Shown: positions 1 through 7,537 of the stretch, piece by piece
Numbering within the stretch: position 1 is the first letter of the stretch
Layout of the letters: each line of letters starts with the position of its first letter
Program-made: the position numbers and the translations under genes
Notes under the pieces: generated by a model
What the model was told of the DNA's origin: nothing
The model's input: only the letters and a program-made list of their open reading frames with translations
Database searches by the model: none
Assembly (NCBI GenBank): GCA_900319635.1
Contig: ONPF01000019.1
Coordinates: 1-64,000 of the forward strand
Direction of reading: 5' to 3'
Source of the DNA: an uncultured Eubacteriales bacterium
Lineage (GTDB): Bacteria > Bacillota > Clostridia > Oscillospirales > Oscillospiraceae
DNA: 64,000 nucleotides

Positions 1-45
1 GCGTTACTGATTGTTTTTTCACACCTACAACTTTAACGCAAAATG

Positions 46-90
46 AAGCACCAGCCAAGTCCTTTTTGGACCTAACTGGTGCTTTTGTTA
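46..90 (+). terminator. Intrinsic terminator of a gene left of the window
   Basis: AAGCACCAG (46-54) pairs perfectly with CTGGTGCTT (76-84), with an inner GTCC/GGAC pairing in the loop and a T-rich run after it. It faces plus, so it ends a transcript that starts outside the window. The rest of 1-160 shows no coding signal. Confidence 0.7.
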
Positions 91-157
91 TTCTGCGCTA
101 TTTTGCAACGCGCCCGTTGAAAAGAGATGTGCTTTCCCGGTGAATCCCAAAAAGCAA

Positions 158-200
158 AAAAGGACGGCAGCAGGACGGAGAAATCCGGCCCGCTGCCGTC
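158..200 (-). terminator. Intrinsic terminator of the XRE gene
   Basis: Inverted arms GACGGCAGC (163-171) and GCTGCCGTC (192-200) are followed, reading on the minus strand, by CTTTTTTGCTTTTT. The hairpin lies about 40 bases past the stop of the XRE regulator. Confidence 0.75.
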
Positions 201-242
201 TTGCTTTATAGGAAATCCTTTTTTCAAAACCAGGCGCCGCGC

Positions 243-476
243 TCAGTCACGAAAATCAAACAATTGAGCCGGCCTAATCTCCAAAGCATCGCAGATATCA
301 AAAGCAACGTCAAGGGACACCGCGCAGTCAGCGGTTTCGATCCGACTCATGTGCGTTCTGCTGATGTCGATTTTTTCCGCAAGCTCCAACTGCGACATGC
401 CTCTCTCTTTACGATAATAAGAAATATTCAGGCCAAGACGCCTGTATTTCTCAAGCTGGTGCAACCGCATTTCCAT
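243..476 (-). CDS. XRE-family helix-turn-helix regulator
   Basis: A 77-residue DNA-binding protein made almost entirely of one Cro/C1-type HTH domain (about residues 10-65: GLNISYYRKERG, SQLELAEKIDIS, HMSRIE, LDVAFDICDALE). The open frame runs further upstream, but the extra residues overlap the intergenic promoter region and do not resemble the family. ATG at 476 follows AGGGTG, so this start is preferred. It is divergent from the zinc-ribbon gene at 644, whose promoter lies in the shared spacer, so it may regulate that gene. The target is inferred from position only. Confidence 0.8.
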   Translation of the reverse strand: MEMRLHQLEKYRRLGLNISYYRKERGMSQLELAEKIDISRTHMSRIETADCAVSLDVAFDICDALEIRPAQLFDFRD

Positions 477-542
477 CACCCTATTGTATTGTAGCAAAGC
501 ACAGGGATTATAGGCGACAACGCTAAAAGTTATAATTGCAAC

Positions 543-571
543 TTGATATGTTTCATTTGTTTTGCTATAAT
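543..571 (+). promoter_or_regulatory. Sigma-A type promoter of the zinc-ribbon gene
   Basis: TTGATA (543-548) and a perfect TATAAT (566-571) are separated by 17 bases. Transcription would start near 578, about 65 bases upstream of the ATG at 644. Confidence 0.8.
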
Positions 572-643
572 TGATTTGCCATATTTCAAAACAAAGAGCA
601 AAGCTTCTTCGCAGGATCAAAAACAGACAAGGAGGAACAGAAA

Positions 644-2110
644 ATGGCGGTATTTCGCTGCGCTGCGTGCGGCAGCCCCAATGTCGTCCCCGATACCCAG
701 ACGGGAGGCGTTGGATACAACTATGTGAAGGGCACGATCGGCACGGTTGTGCTCGGCCCCGGCGGCGGCGCCGCAGGCGTCGAGAGCAAACGGGAGAAGG
801 TCTATCGCTGCCCCGACTGCGGGCTCACTCTGAGCTATACCATGGATCCGTCGATCAGCACGCTGATCGACCAGGGCGTCAGGAGCCTGGAGGCGCGCAG
901 AAAGCTGCGCTCCCCCAGAGGCGTTCCCATCTCCTGGGAAGCACTGAAGGCGCAGTACAAGAACATCGAATCGGGCTATGCCGATGAAGATGCGGCAAAC
1001 AGCGCGCAGGACTTGCTGGAGAAGGGACAAGCAACCCGGCAGGAATTTGACGCTGCAGTCGACCTTGTTGCTGCAACCGCGCTCAAACTCGGAAAATACC
1101 GCCAATGGAATCAGCCGAATCCCGGCGAATATACCCCCGGGAAGCCCATGACGCTGCTGGAGTACACGGCTGTCCGCGAGGCCATCGACATCGTGATCGA
1201 AAACATGGCCAGGTTTTTGCCTTCTCCGCTCCCGAAAGAGTACAGGGGCTTCGACGTCCCGACAGGGATGTTTGGCCTGCTGTTTGACTACGCGGAGCAC
1301 CAGGAGGAGCTGGAGAGCGGCAGAGCGCTGAACGTATACTACGAAAACGAGGCCGACTGCCTGCAGGAATGGCTGGACTCTGTTCTGAAGGGCAGGGCTG
1401 GCGCCGGCAAAGTGATCCGCGATCTGGCCCAGTTCTATGAAGGCGACAGGCAGGGAAGATTTTTTGTGCCGGATATTCTTCAGGAGCATAAGCTGAGGGG
1501 CTTTAATGGCAGGCGCGTGTATGGCTTCCTTCATCGCTGCTGCCGCACCACGGGCCTTGGGGGCGACAGCTTTTACGGGATCGAGGGGCATGTCTCCTAT
1601 TATTTCCCCCTGTTTTCGGTAAGAAACGGGTGCCTGTGCTTCTGGGACGGCTCCTTTGGTGCAAATTCTTCTTCGCTCCCTTACCCATATGAAGAATGCA
1701 AGCTTCAGGATCTTGCCGAGAACTATTTTTCGTATTATCCCGAAAAGCGCGCGGCGTTCATGAAGGAGATCGAAGAGTACAAGGCGGCGGTAGCACGGCA
1801 TAAGGAGGAAGCGCCCAAAAACAAGGAGGATCTGGCAAGGATCCCCGACCTGGAGAGCAAGATCAAGGAAAATGACGAGGCGATAATCAAGCTCGGAAAA
1901 AAGCTGTTCGGGAAAACGAAGGCGCTTGCTCAGATCGAAGAGCGCAAGAAAGCAAACGAGGAATTCGCGAAGCAGATCGAAGAGCTCCTGGCGCGGGACA
2001 AGGCCTTCCAGGAGGCGACCCCGCTTTCCCCCAAGGATTTTATCGTGCAGCAGGTGGAAAAGAACGATTTCTTCCTTGCCTGGCACGCCGTTCGCGAAGC
2101 GGCCGATTGA
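644..2110 (+). CDS. Zinc-ribbon protein with C-terminal coiled coil, function unknown
   Basis: A 488-residue protein. Residues 1-65 form a split zinc ribbon: CAAC at the N-terminus, a Gly-rich stretch (VVLGPGGGAAG) resembling the hydrophobic linker seen in many Firmicute zinc-ribbon membrane proteins, then CPDC. A long region without recognised motifs follows. Roughly the last 120 residues (from the Pro-Glu-Lys-Arg segment) are charged and heptad-like, predicting a coiled coil. ATG 644 is preceded by AAGGAGG. The gene is monocistronic, between its own promoter and a strong terminator, and divergent from an XRE regulator. I do not recognise the family, and no enzymatic motif is visible. Confidence 0.75.
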   Translation: MAVFRCAACGSPNVVPDTQTGGVGYNYVKGTIGTVVLGPGGGAAGVESKREKVYRCPDCGLTLSYTMDPSISTLIDQGVRSLEARRKLRSPRGVPISWEALKAQYKNIESGYADEDAANSAQDLLEKGQATRQEFDAAVDLVAATALKLGKYRQWNQPNPGEYTPGKPMTLLEYTAVREAIDIVIENMARFLPSPLPKEYRGFDVPTGMFGLLFDYAEHQEELESGRALNVYYENEADCLQEWLDSVLKGRAGAGKVIRDLAQFYEGDRQGRFFVPDILQEHKLRGFNGRRVYGFLHRCCRTTGLGGDSFYGIEGHVSYYFPLFSVRNGCLCFWDGSFGANSSSLPYPYEECKLQDLAENYFSYYPEKRAAFMKEIEEYKAAVARHKEEAPKNKEDLARIPDLESKIKENDEAIIKLGKKLFGKTKALAQIEERKKANEEFAKQIEELLARDKAFQEATPLSPKDFIVQQVEKNDFFLAWHAVREAAD

Positions 2111-2140
2111 GAGAAGCGGACAACAGAAGTCAAAAAGCAA

Positions 2141-2174
2141 AAAACCGACGTGAGCCTTTCACGTCGGTTTTATT
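2141..2174 (+). terminator. Intrinsic terminator of the zinc-ribbon gene
   Basis: Thirteen-base arms AAAACCGACGTGA and TCACGTCGGTTTT with a 5-base loop, followed by ATT. Confidence 0.85.
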
Positions 2175-2300
2175 GTTGGCGCTTTAGTTTGATAAAAAAG
2201 CTTTGGGAAATCATTAAGCCTCCATGGTTTTTAGCTGATGGTTTGTTGACAACTTGTGGCCGCGCCCGATGCCGGGCGCGGCCATTTTGAAATCTGAAAT
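2175..2300. other. Intergenic stretch with GC hairpin and a stop-proximal TTTCAGA tract
   Basis: Contains a GC-rich perfect hairpin (GGCCGCGCCCG 2258-2268 with CGGGCGCGGCC 2273-2283) and, directly after the minus-strand stop at 2301, the tract ATTTCAGATTTC that belongs to the heptamer family described in the findings. No gene seen. Confidence 0.6.
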
Positions 2301-2576
2301 CTATTTCTTCCCGTAGCGGTAGGCGTAGATCAGCGTCACAACCGACAGCGCCACCGCCGTTCCGACCAGCATGGCCTCATAGGAAAAGGGCAACAGGCCC
2401 CGGAGCAGGTACACCGCCCCCAGCGCCGCCAGATCCACCGCCATCCGTCCCATATTGGCCGCCATGATGGCGTTGCTGTTGTTTTTGGCAATGGCCTTCT
2501 TTAAAATCAAAATATTCAGCACGCCGCACACAGCGCCCCAGGCCAGCCCCGCCAGCCCGCCAAGCAGCAGTTCCAT
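2301..2576 (-). CDS. Small three-helix membrane protein, ATP synthase subunit I-like (tentative)
   Basis: A 91-residue hydrophobic protein with three or four predicted membrane segments (about residues 3-25, 38-60 and 64-84) and a basic tail (YRYGKK). The Gly-rich first helix ending in LNILILKKAI, followed by an Asn/Met segment and an Arg, recalls the AtpI/ATP synthase I-like family. No atp operon is nearby, so the assignment is weak. ATG 2576 is preceded by GGGGCGGAAG. It is convergent with the zinc-ribbon gene. Confidence 0.65.
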   Translation of the reverse strand: MELLLGGLAGLAWGAVCGVLNILILKKAIAKNNSNAIMAANMGRMAVDLAALGAVYLLRGLLPFSYEAMLVGTAVALSVVTLIYAYRYGKK

Positions 2577-2728
2577 GCTTCCGCCCCTTTTCTGTTTTGT
2601 TCTCGGCTGCTATTTTACCACAGTCCCGCGCCGGCGCAAAGGGCTTTCTGCAAAAACTTGAAAATTTCCAGTTCTTTCCTCGGTTTTCCGCCGCTCCTTC
2701 GCAGATACTACCGCTGAGGTGATAAAAC

Positions 2729-2902
2729 ATGAGTCCCAAAGAACTGCTCTATATCGAAGACGCGCTGGGCCACGCCCAGTATCTGACCACCCAGTGCCAG
2801 ACCGCCGCCGGACAGCTCAGCGATCCCACGCTGCGCAGCCAGGTCGAGCAGCTGGCCAGCAGCAACCAGGCCCTGTTCAACCGTTTCTACAATCTGGTGT
2901 AA
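2729..2902 (+). CDS. Small CotF-type spore coat protein
   Basis: A 57-residue protein starting MSPKELLYIEDALGHAQ. The ATG at 2729 follows GAGGTGAT. Its amphipathic helices (QYLTTQCQTAAGQL, SQVEQLASSNQALFNRFYN) match the N-terminal half-domain of coat F proteins. It sits 12 bases upstream of a second coat gene, whose RBS AAGGAGG overlaps its stop codon, so the two are co-transcribed. Split two-gene versions of CotF are known in Clostridia. The role (spore coat component) is inferred from family resemblance. Confidence 0.75.
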   Translation: MSPKELLYIEDALGHAQYLTTQCQTAAGQLSDPTLRSQVEQLASSNQALFNRFYNLV

Positions 2903-2914
2903 GGAGGCTGTACG

Positions 2915-3163
2915 ATGAACGACAAGGAAATCATGGAGGGCATCCTCCTCACCACCAAGGGCGTGTGCGACCTGTATCTCCACGGCTCCGTGGAGTCCTC
3001 CACCCCCAATGTGCACGACGCCTTCAGCACCGCGCTGAACGACGCCATCTGCATGCAGAACGGCATCTACACCGCCATGCAGAGCCGGGGCTGGTATCCC
3101 ACCCAGCAGGCCCAGAGCCAGAGCATCCAGCAGGTGCGCCAGAAGTACAGCGCCCAGGGCTGA
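2915..3163 (+). CDS. Spore coat protein, CotF family
   Basis: An 82-residue protein with the CotF signature: an N-terminal DKEIMEGILLTTKGVCDLYLHG helix followed by a second helix and the terminal RGWYPTQQA block, which is the typical GWY motif. It lies directly behind the companion small coat gene with a canonical AAGGAGG RBS, and a strong terminator follows 4 bases after the stop. The expected location is the spore coat, with expression in the mother cell. No sigma-E/K promoter could be assigned with confidence upstream of 2729. Confidence 0.85.
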   Translation: MNDKEIMEGILLTTKGVCDLYLHGSVESSTPNVHDAFSTALNDAICMQNGIYTAMQSRGWYPTQQAQSQSIQQVRQKYSAQG

Positions 3164-3167
3164 GCGC

Positions 3168-3199
3168 AAAAACCCCCGGAAACGGGGGTTTTTGTTTTT
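3168..3199. terminator. Bidirectional-looking intrinsic terminator
   Basis: AAAAACCCCCG (3168-3178) pairs with CGGGGGTTTTT (3183-3193), loop GAAA, followed by GTTTTTT. A-tracts on the other side make it able to work in both directions. Confidence 0.9.
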
Positions 3200-3440
3200 T
3201 CTTTCTCCGCGTTGGCGCCAGCCCAGCTCCTTCAGCACATGGCAGCGTCCGCCGTACATCACAAAACAGTCCTCCATCGCCTTGGCCGTGCGCCGGCGGC
3301 TTGTCTGTGCTCCTCCCGGGTTTTCTCCGTCATAACATATCAATTGAAAGAACGAAAGACACCTTCCGCGTTTTTCGCCGTTTTTCAAGCTCCGCGCCAC
3401 GGTACCGTCCCCCTTTCGGGCGGGACGGAGCATCTGCGCT
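3200..3440. other. Intergenic stretch with possible decayed minus-strand small ORF
   Basis: No complete gene. On the minus strand, ATG at 3333 opens a frame (MTEKTREEHRQA) that stops early. A neighbouring frame continues with RRTAKAMEDCFVMYGGRCHVL, so joining the two by one frameshift gives a coherent short Cys-containing protein. There is no RBS and no proper stop before the coat operon, so it is at best a remnant. Confidence 0.3.
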
Positions 3441-3441
3441 C

Positions 3442-3470
3442 TTGACATCCTTTCGCAAGTCAAATAAAAT
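3442..3470 (+). promoter_or_regulatory. Promoter of ktrBA
   Basis: TTGACA (3442-3447), 17-base spacer, TAAAAT (3465-3470). The short leader has a GCGGTG/CACCGC hairpin (about 3489-3506). It is too short for a c-di-AMP riboswitch. Confidence 0.8.
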
Positions 3471-3524
3471 ATGGATAGAAGTAGGAACGCGGTGCCAGAC
3501 ACCGCGCGGGGGAGGTGAGTAACC

Positions 3525-4937
3525 GTGAGACCCATCAGCGAGCGAAGCCAGCCGGAGGGCTTGATGCCTTCCCGGGCGTCTTTCCGTCTCTCTCCCGTCC
3601 ACGTCATCCCCCTCAGCTTCCTGCTGGCCATCGCCGTGGGCACGCTGCTGCTCCTGCTCCCCGCCGCCACGGCGGAAGGAGCGGAGACGGACTTTCTCAC
3701 CGCGCTCTTCACCTCCACCACCTCCGTCTGCGTGACGGGTCTGGTGGTGGTGGACACCTACGCCCACTGGAGCCTCTTCGGGCAGATCATCATCCTGATC
3801 CTGATCCAGCTGGGCGGCCTGGGGATCGTCACCGCCGTCTCCATGCTGATGCTCTTTCTGCGCCGGCGCTTTTCCCTGCGGAGCAGGACCCTGCTGCTGG
3901 ACGCGCTGAATCTGGACAGCCGCCTGGGCCTGATGTCCTTCCTGACCAGGATCTTCAAGTGGACCCTGCTGGTGGAGGGGCTGGGCGCGCTGCTGTACTG
4001 CTTTGCCTTCGTGCCCCGCTTCGGCGTGGTGAAGGGGATCTGGGTCTCCCTGTTCACCTCCATTTCCGCCTTCTGCAACGCCGGGATCGACATCATCGGG
4101 CCGGACAGCCTGCACGGCTACGCTGGCTCTCCGCTGGTGCTGGGCGTCACCATGGCGCTGATCGTCCTGGGCGGTCTGGGCTACATCGTCTGGTTTGACG
4201 TGGGCCGCTGCCTGCGGGACGGGATCCGCTTCCGCTACTCGCCCCGGCAGGCCGTCCGGCGTCTGGGGGAGCACAGCCGCCTGGTGCTGCGGCTGACCCT
4301 GGGTCTGATCCTCCTGGGGGCCCTGCTGATTTTCCTGGCGGAGTACCGAAATCCGGACACTCTGGGCGCCATGAGCCCCGGCGAGCAGGTGCTGAACAGC
4401 CTGTTCCAGTCCGTGACCTTCCGAACGGCGGGCTTTTATGCCGTGCCCCAGGAGAAGCTGGGCGCGTTTTCCTGCCTGGTGGGCTATTTGTGGATGTTTA
4501 TCGGCGGCTCGCCCATCGGGACGGCGGGCGGCGTCAAGACCGTCACCATGTTCCTGGTGTTCGCTAACGCCCTCTCCTACGCCCGCGCCCGAAAGGACAC
4601 CACCCTTTTCCGCCGGAAGATCTCCGACGAGCTGATGCAGAAGGCCGCGGCCATCGTGATGATCAGCTTTTTCACGCTGTTCGTCTCCGCTCTGTTGCTG
4701 CTGGCCTTTGAGCCGGTCTCCATGATGGACGGACTGTTTGAGGCAATCAGCGCCGTCGCCACCGTCGGCCTCTCCCGGGGGCTGACCGTCTCCCTCGGCA
4801 CAGCGGGGCGGATCGTGATCATCGCGACCATGTACCTGGGGCGTATCGGCCCCATTTCCATGGCGCTGTTCCTGGCGCGGCCAAAGCCGGGGAGAAACAG
4901 CGTGACATACGGCGAAGGCAAGTTTTATGTGGGATAG
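3525..4937 (+). CDS. ktrB: KtrB/TrkH-family potassium channel subunit
   Basis: A 470-residue integral membrane K+ translocation subunit. The four pore loops of the Ktr/Trk/HKT fold are visible: TSVCVTGL (66-73), FCNAGID (183-189), FRTAGF (299-304) and TVGLSRG (413-419), each with the selectivity-filter Gly. Length is normal for KtrB. The GTG start at 3525 is set by GGGGGAGGTGA six bases upstream. The regulatory subunit gene follows after 12 bases. Together they form a KtrAB-type Na+-assisted K+ uptake system in the cytoplasmic membrane. Confidence 0.93.
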   Translation: MRPISERSQPEGLMPSRASFRLSPVHVIPLSFLLAIAVGTLLLLLPAATAEGAETDFLTALFTSTTSVCVTGLVVVDTYAHWSLFGQIIILILIQLGGLGIVTAVSMLMLFLRRRFSLRSRTLLLDALNLDSRLGLMSFLTRIFKWTLLVEGLGALLYCFAFVPRFGVVKGIWVSLFTSISAFCNAGIDIIGPDSLHGYAGSPLVLGVTMALIVLGGLGYIVWFDVGRCLRDGIRFRYSPRQAVRRLGEHSRLVLRLTLGLILLGALLIFLAEYRNPDTLGAMSPGEQVLNSLFQSVTFRTAGFYAVPQEKLGAFSCLVGYLWMFIGGSPIGTAGGVKTVTMFLVFANALSYARARKDTTLFRRKISDELMQKAAAIVMISFFTLFVSALLLLAFEPVSMMDGLFEAISAVATVGLSRGLTVSLGTAGRIVIIATMYLGRIGPISMALFLARPKPGRNSVTYGEGKFYVG

Positions 4938-4949
4938 GAAGGATAGGAT

Positions 4950-5591
4950 ATGAGCAGATCGATTGCAGTACTGGGACTGGGCAAATTCGGCAGCAGTCTC
5001 GCGGAAAGCCTGTATTCCCTGGGCATGGATCTGATGGTCGTGGACCGGGATCCGGAGCGGATCCGGGAGTTTTCCTCCAAGTCCACGGTGGCCGTCTGTG
5101 CCAATCTGGAAAACGAGGAAGAGATCCAGGCTCTGGATCTGAAACATATGGACATGGTCGTAGTCTGCATGGGCACCTCTCTGGCGCCCAGCGTCATGTG
5201 CGTGCTGGAGGCGAAGAACCAGGGCGTGCCCTTCGTCATGGCCAAGGCCCTCTCCACCCAGATGGGCACGATTCTGAAAAAGGTCGGCGCGGACCAGGTG
5301 ATCAACCCGGAGGCGGAGAGCGGCATGCGCACGGCCCGGGCACTGGCCTCTCCCACGATTCTGGACCTGTTCGACGTGGGGGAGAACCTCTGTATGATCG
5401 AGATGGTCCCGGACGAGAAATGGATCGGGAAGACCCTGCTGGAGCTGGACTTGCGGCAGAAGCGCGGCATCAACGTCATCGCCATGAAGGAGCCGGGGAA
5501 GAGCTGGACCTATCTGGACGCCCACTCCCCCATCCGGAAGAAGGCCACTCTGCTGGTAGTCTTGGAAAAGAAGCATCTGAGTCAGTTTTGA
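4950..5591 (+). CDS. ktrA: KtrA-type K+ channel gating subunit (RCK/TrkA domains)
   Basis: A 213-residue cytosolic protein. Residues 4-120 form the TrkA-N Rossmann fold with the nucleotide-binding GLGKFG (9-14) and an acidic strand end (VVDRD). Residues 135-213 form TrkA-C, the usual c-di-AMP-binding module in Firmicutes. It forms an octameric ring that gates KtrB. It lies 12 bases after ktrB, with the short RBS GGAAGGATAGGAT. A perfect 19-bp terminator stem follows. Confidence 0.93.
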   Translation: MSRSIAVLGLGKFGSSLAESLYSLGMDLMVVDRDPERIREFSSKSTVAVCANLENEEEIQALDLKHMDMVVVCMGTSLAPSVMCVLEAKNQGVPFVMAKALSTQMGTILKKVGADQVINPEAESGMRTARALASPTILDLFDVGENLCMIEMVPDEKWIGKTLLELDLRQKRGINVIAMKEPGKSWTYLDAHSPIRKKATLLVVLEKKHLSQF

Positions 5592-5658
5592 GCGCAAAAA
5601 CAGACCCGTACCGGGCGGAACCTTCGGATTCCTTGCCCGGTACGGGTCTGTTTGCGCA
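5592..5658. terminator. Shared terminator between ktrA and the comEA-like gene
   Basis: A 19-bp perfect stem (5598-5616 with 5635-5653) with A-rich left and T-rich right flanks, between two convergent genes. Confidence 0.9.
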
Positions 5659-5690
5659 ATTATGACTGGTTTGCCCGGGGCAGCGTGGCC

Positions 5691-6089
5691 TCAGTCCCCC
5701 ACCGTGACCAGATCCCTGATCTCGTCCAGGCGCTTTTCGCCGATGCCGGGCACCTGCAGCAGCTCCTCCACGCTCCGGAAGGGGCCGTGCTCCTGCCGGT
5801 AATCCACAATAGCCTGAGACAGCACCTCTCCGATGCCGGGGAGCTTCTGCAGCTCTTCCGCCGTGGCGCTGTTCAGATCCAGCTTTTCCTCCGGCAGCAG
5901 TTCCAGTGCTTTCTGCTCCGGGTCGTTTCCGCCCTGCAGCGTCCGCTCCGGGGCAACAGAGGCATCCGGCGCCAGTTCCTCCCGCAGCGCGCCGTTGCCG
6001 AAGAGCAGCAGCGCCGCCGAAAACAGCAGGCACAGCCCCGCCATCCAGCCCAAAGCAGCCCGGCCGGAAAGGCGCTTCCGCCCGCTCAT
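5691..6089 (-). CDS. ComEA-like helix-hairpin-helix DNA-binding protein
   Basis: A 132-residue protein with one N-terminal membrane segment (about residues 13-32), a short linker, and a C-terminal tandem HhH domain: LDLNSATAEELQKLPGIG and SVEELLQVPGIGEKRLDEI. This is the classical ComEA architecture, an anchored extracellular dsDNA-binding protein. Its start ATG overlaps the trkH stop (ATGA, 6086-6089), so it is the last gene of the trkA-trkH operon. That context is unusual for a competence protein and leaves open a role other than DNA uptake. No comEC/comFC is in the window. Confidence 0.85.
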   Translation of the reverse strand: MSGRKRLSGRAALGWMAGLCLLFSAALLLFGNGALREELAPDASVAPERTLQGGNDPEQKALELLPEEKLDLNSATAEELQKLPGIGEVLSQAIVDYRQEHGPFRSVEELLQVPGIGEKRLDEIRDLVTVGD

Positions 6090-7537
6090 CGCTTCCAGGT
6101 GCGGGGGCTGAGCAGCACCAGGATGGGATAGATTTCCAGTCTGCCCATCAGCATGGCCAGGCTCAGCAGGAGCTTGGTTCCGTCCGAGAAGAAGGCGAAG
6201 CTGCCAGCGGGGCCGATGGCCCGGGTCATGCCGGGTCCGATGTTCGACAGACAGCTCAGCGCAGCGGTGAAGCTGGTGGCGATATCCACCCCGTCCAGGC
6301 TCACCAGGAAGGAGAAGAGCAGCAACAGAGCCATGTACATCGCGAAGAAGGTGGTGGCGGCCTTGACGGTGCTGCGCTCCACCCGCTTGCTGTCCATCTC
6401 CACGCGAAGCACGCTGCGCGGCCGGATCATCTGCCGCAGTTCCGCCCGCCCGCTCTTGCAGAGGATGATCAGGCGGGAGACCTTGATGCCGCCGCCGGTG
6501 CTGCCCGCGCAGGCGCCGCAGAGCATCAGCAGCATGAGGATCCACTTGCCGTACTCCGGCCAGGTCTCGGTGAAGTCCACGGTGCCGAAGCCGGTGGTGC
6601 TCATCAGGGTGCCCACGTTGAAGAAGGCCTGGTGCAGCGTCTCGCCCAGGCTGCCGTAGATCTTGTAAATGCCGAGACTCAGCAGCAGGACGCTGCCGAA
6701 GATGATGCCCAGATACCAGTGCAGCTCTTCGCTCTTCAGCGCCTCCTTCCAGTGCCCGATGAAGATCAGGAAATAGAGGTTGAAGTTCACACCGAAGAGG
6801 AACATGAACACGGTGACCACCGATTCGATATAGGCGCTGCCGAAGCCGCCGATGCTTTCGGGATGGGTGGAGAAGCCGCCGGTGCCGGCGGTGGAGCAGG
6901 CGTGCAGCAGCGCATCATAGAAGCTCATGCCGCCGCAGAGCAGCAGCACGGTCTCCGCCAGGGTCAGGCCGATGTAGATCAGATAGAGCACCCGGGCGGT
7001 CTTCCTGGCCCGGGGCACCAGCTTGCCCACCACGGGGCCGGGGACCTCCGCCCGCATGATGTGCATGGAGTGCTCCCCGCTCATGGGCAGCACCGCCATC
7101 AAAAACACCAGCACGCCCATACCGCCGATCCAGTGGTTGAACAGGCGCCAGAACATGTCGCCCCGGTGATGGGCGGTCATGCCGGCGATGTCCGTCACCA
7201 CGGTGGCGCCGGTGGTGGTAAGGCCGGAAGCGGTCTCGAACACGGCGTCCACATAGCGGGGGATGCTGCCGGAGAACACGAAGGGCAGGGCGCCCAGCAG
7301 GGAGATGGCGATCCAGCCGATGCCCACGATCACAAAGCCGTCTCTTGCCACCAGGGAGTTGGAGGCGGGCTTGGGGATCAGCAGCAGGCCGCCCAGACCG
7401 GCCGTCACGCCCATGGCGGCGAGAAAGTTCAATCCGCGCTCCCCGTAGAAGAGGCCTGCGATCAGCGGCAGCAGCATCAGCGCCGCGTAGATCAGCAAAA
7501 TGTAGCCCAGGACGCGGGCGATCATACGGTAGTTCAT
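6086..7537 (-). CDS. trkH: TrkH potassium uptake membrane subunit
   Basis: A 483-residue K+ translocating subunit with ten or so membrane segments and four pore-loop regions (ASGLTTTGA, CSTAGTGGFST, VGTLMSTTGFG, LSCLSNIGPG). The GGIKV motif follows the third loop (ACAGSTGGGIKVSRL). It overlaps trkA by four bases upstream and the comEA-like gene by four bases downstream, a tightly coupled operon. It is distinct from the nearby KtrB, giving the organism two K+ uptake systems within 5 kb. Confidence 0.93.
   Translation of the reverse strand: MNYRMIARVLGYILLIYAALMLLPLIAGLFYGERGLNFLAAMGVTAGLGGLLLIPKPASNSLVARDGFVIVGIGWIAISLLGALPFVFSGSIPRYVDAVFETASGLTTTGATVVTDIAGMTAHHRGDMFWRLFNHWIGGMGVLVFLMAVLPMSGEHSMHIMRAEVPGPVVGKLVPRARKTARVLYLIYIGLTLAETVLLLCGGMSFYDALLHACSTAGTGGFSTHPESIGGFGSAYIESVVTVFMFLFGVNFNLYFLIFIGHWKEALKSEELHWYLGIIFGSVLLLSLGIYKIYGSLGETLHQAFFNVGTLMSTTGFGTVDFTETWPEYGKWILMLLMLCGACAGSTGGGIKVSRLIILCKSGRAELRQMIRPRSVLRVEMDSKRVERSTVKAATTFFAMYMALLLLFSFLVSLDGVDIATSFTAALSCLSNIGPGMTRAIGPAGSFAFFSDGTKLLLSLAMLMGRLEIYPILVLLSPRTWKR

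Noticed and set aside
3471..3524. c-di-AMP (ydaO-type) riboswitch before ktrB
   Set aside because: The leader is only about 50 bases; just one short hairpin is seen.
3330..5597. 755-codon open frame antisense to ktrBA
   Set aside because: Low-complexity, His/Gln/Asp/Gly-rich product without motifs, fully covered by two well-supported genes on the other strand; a result of high GC and codon bias.
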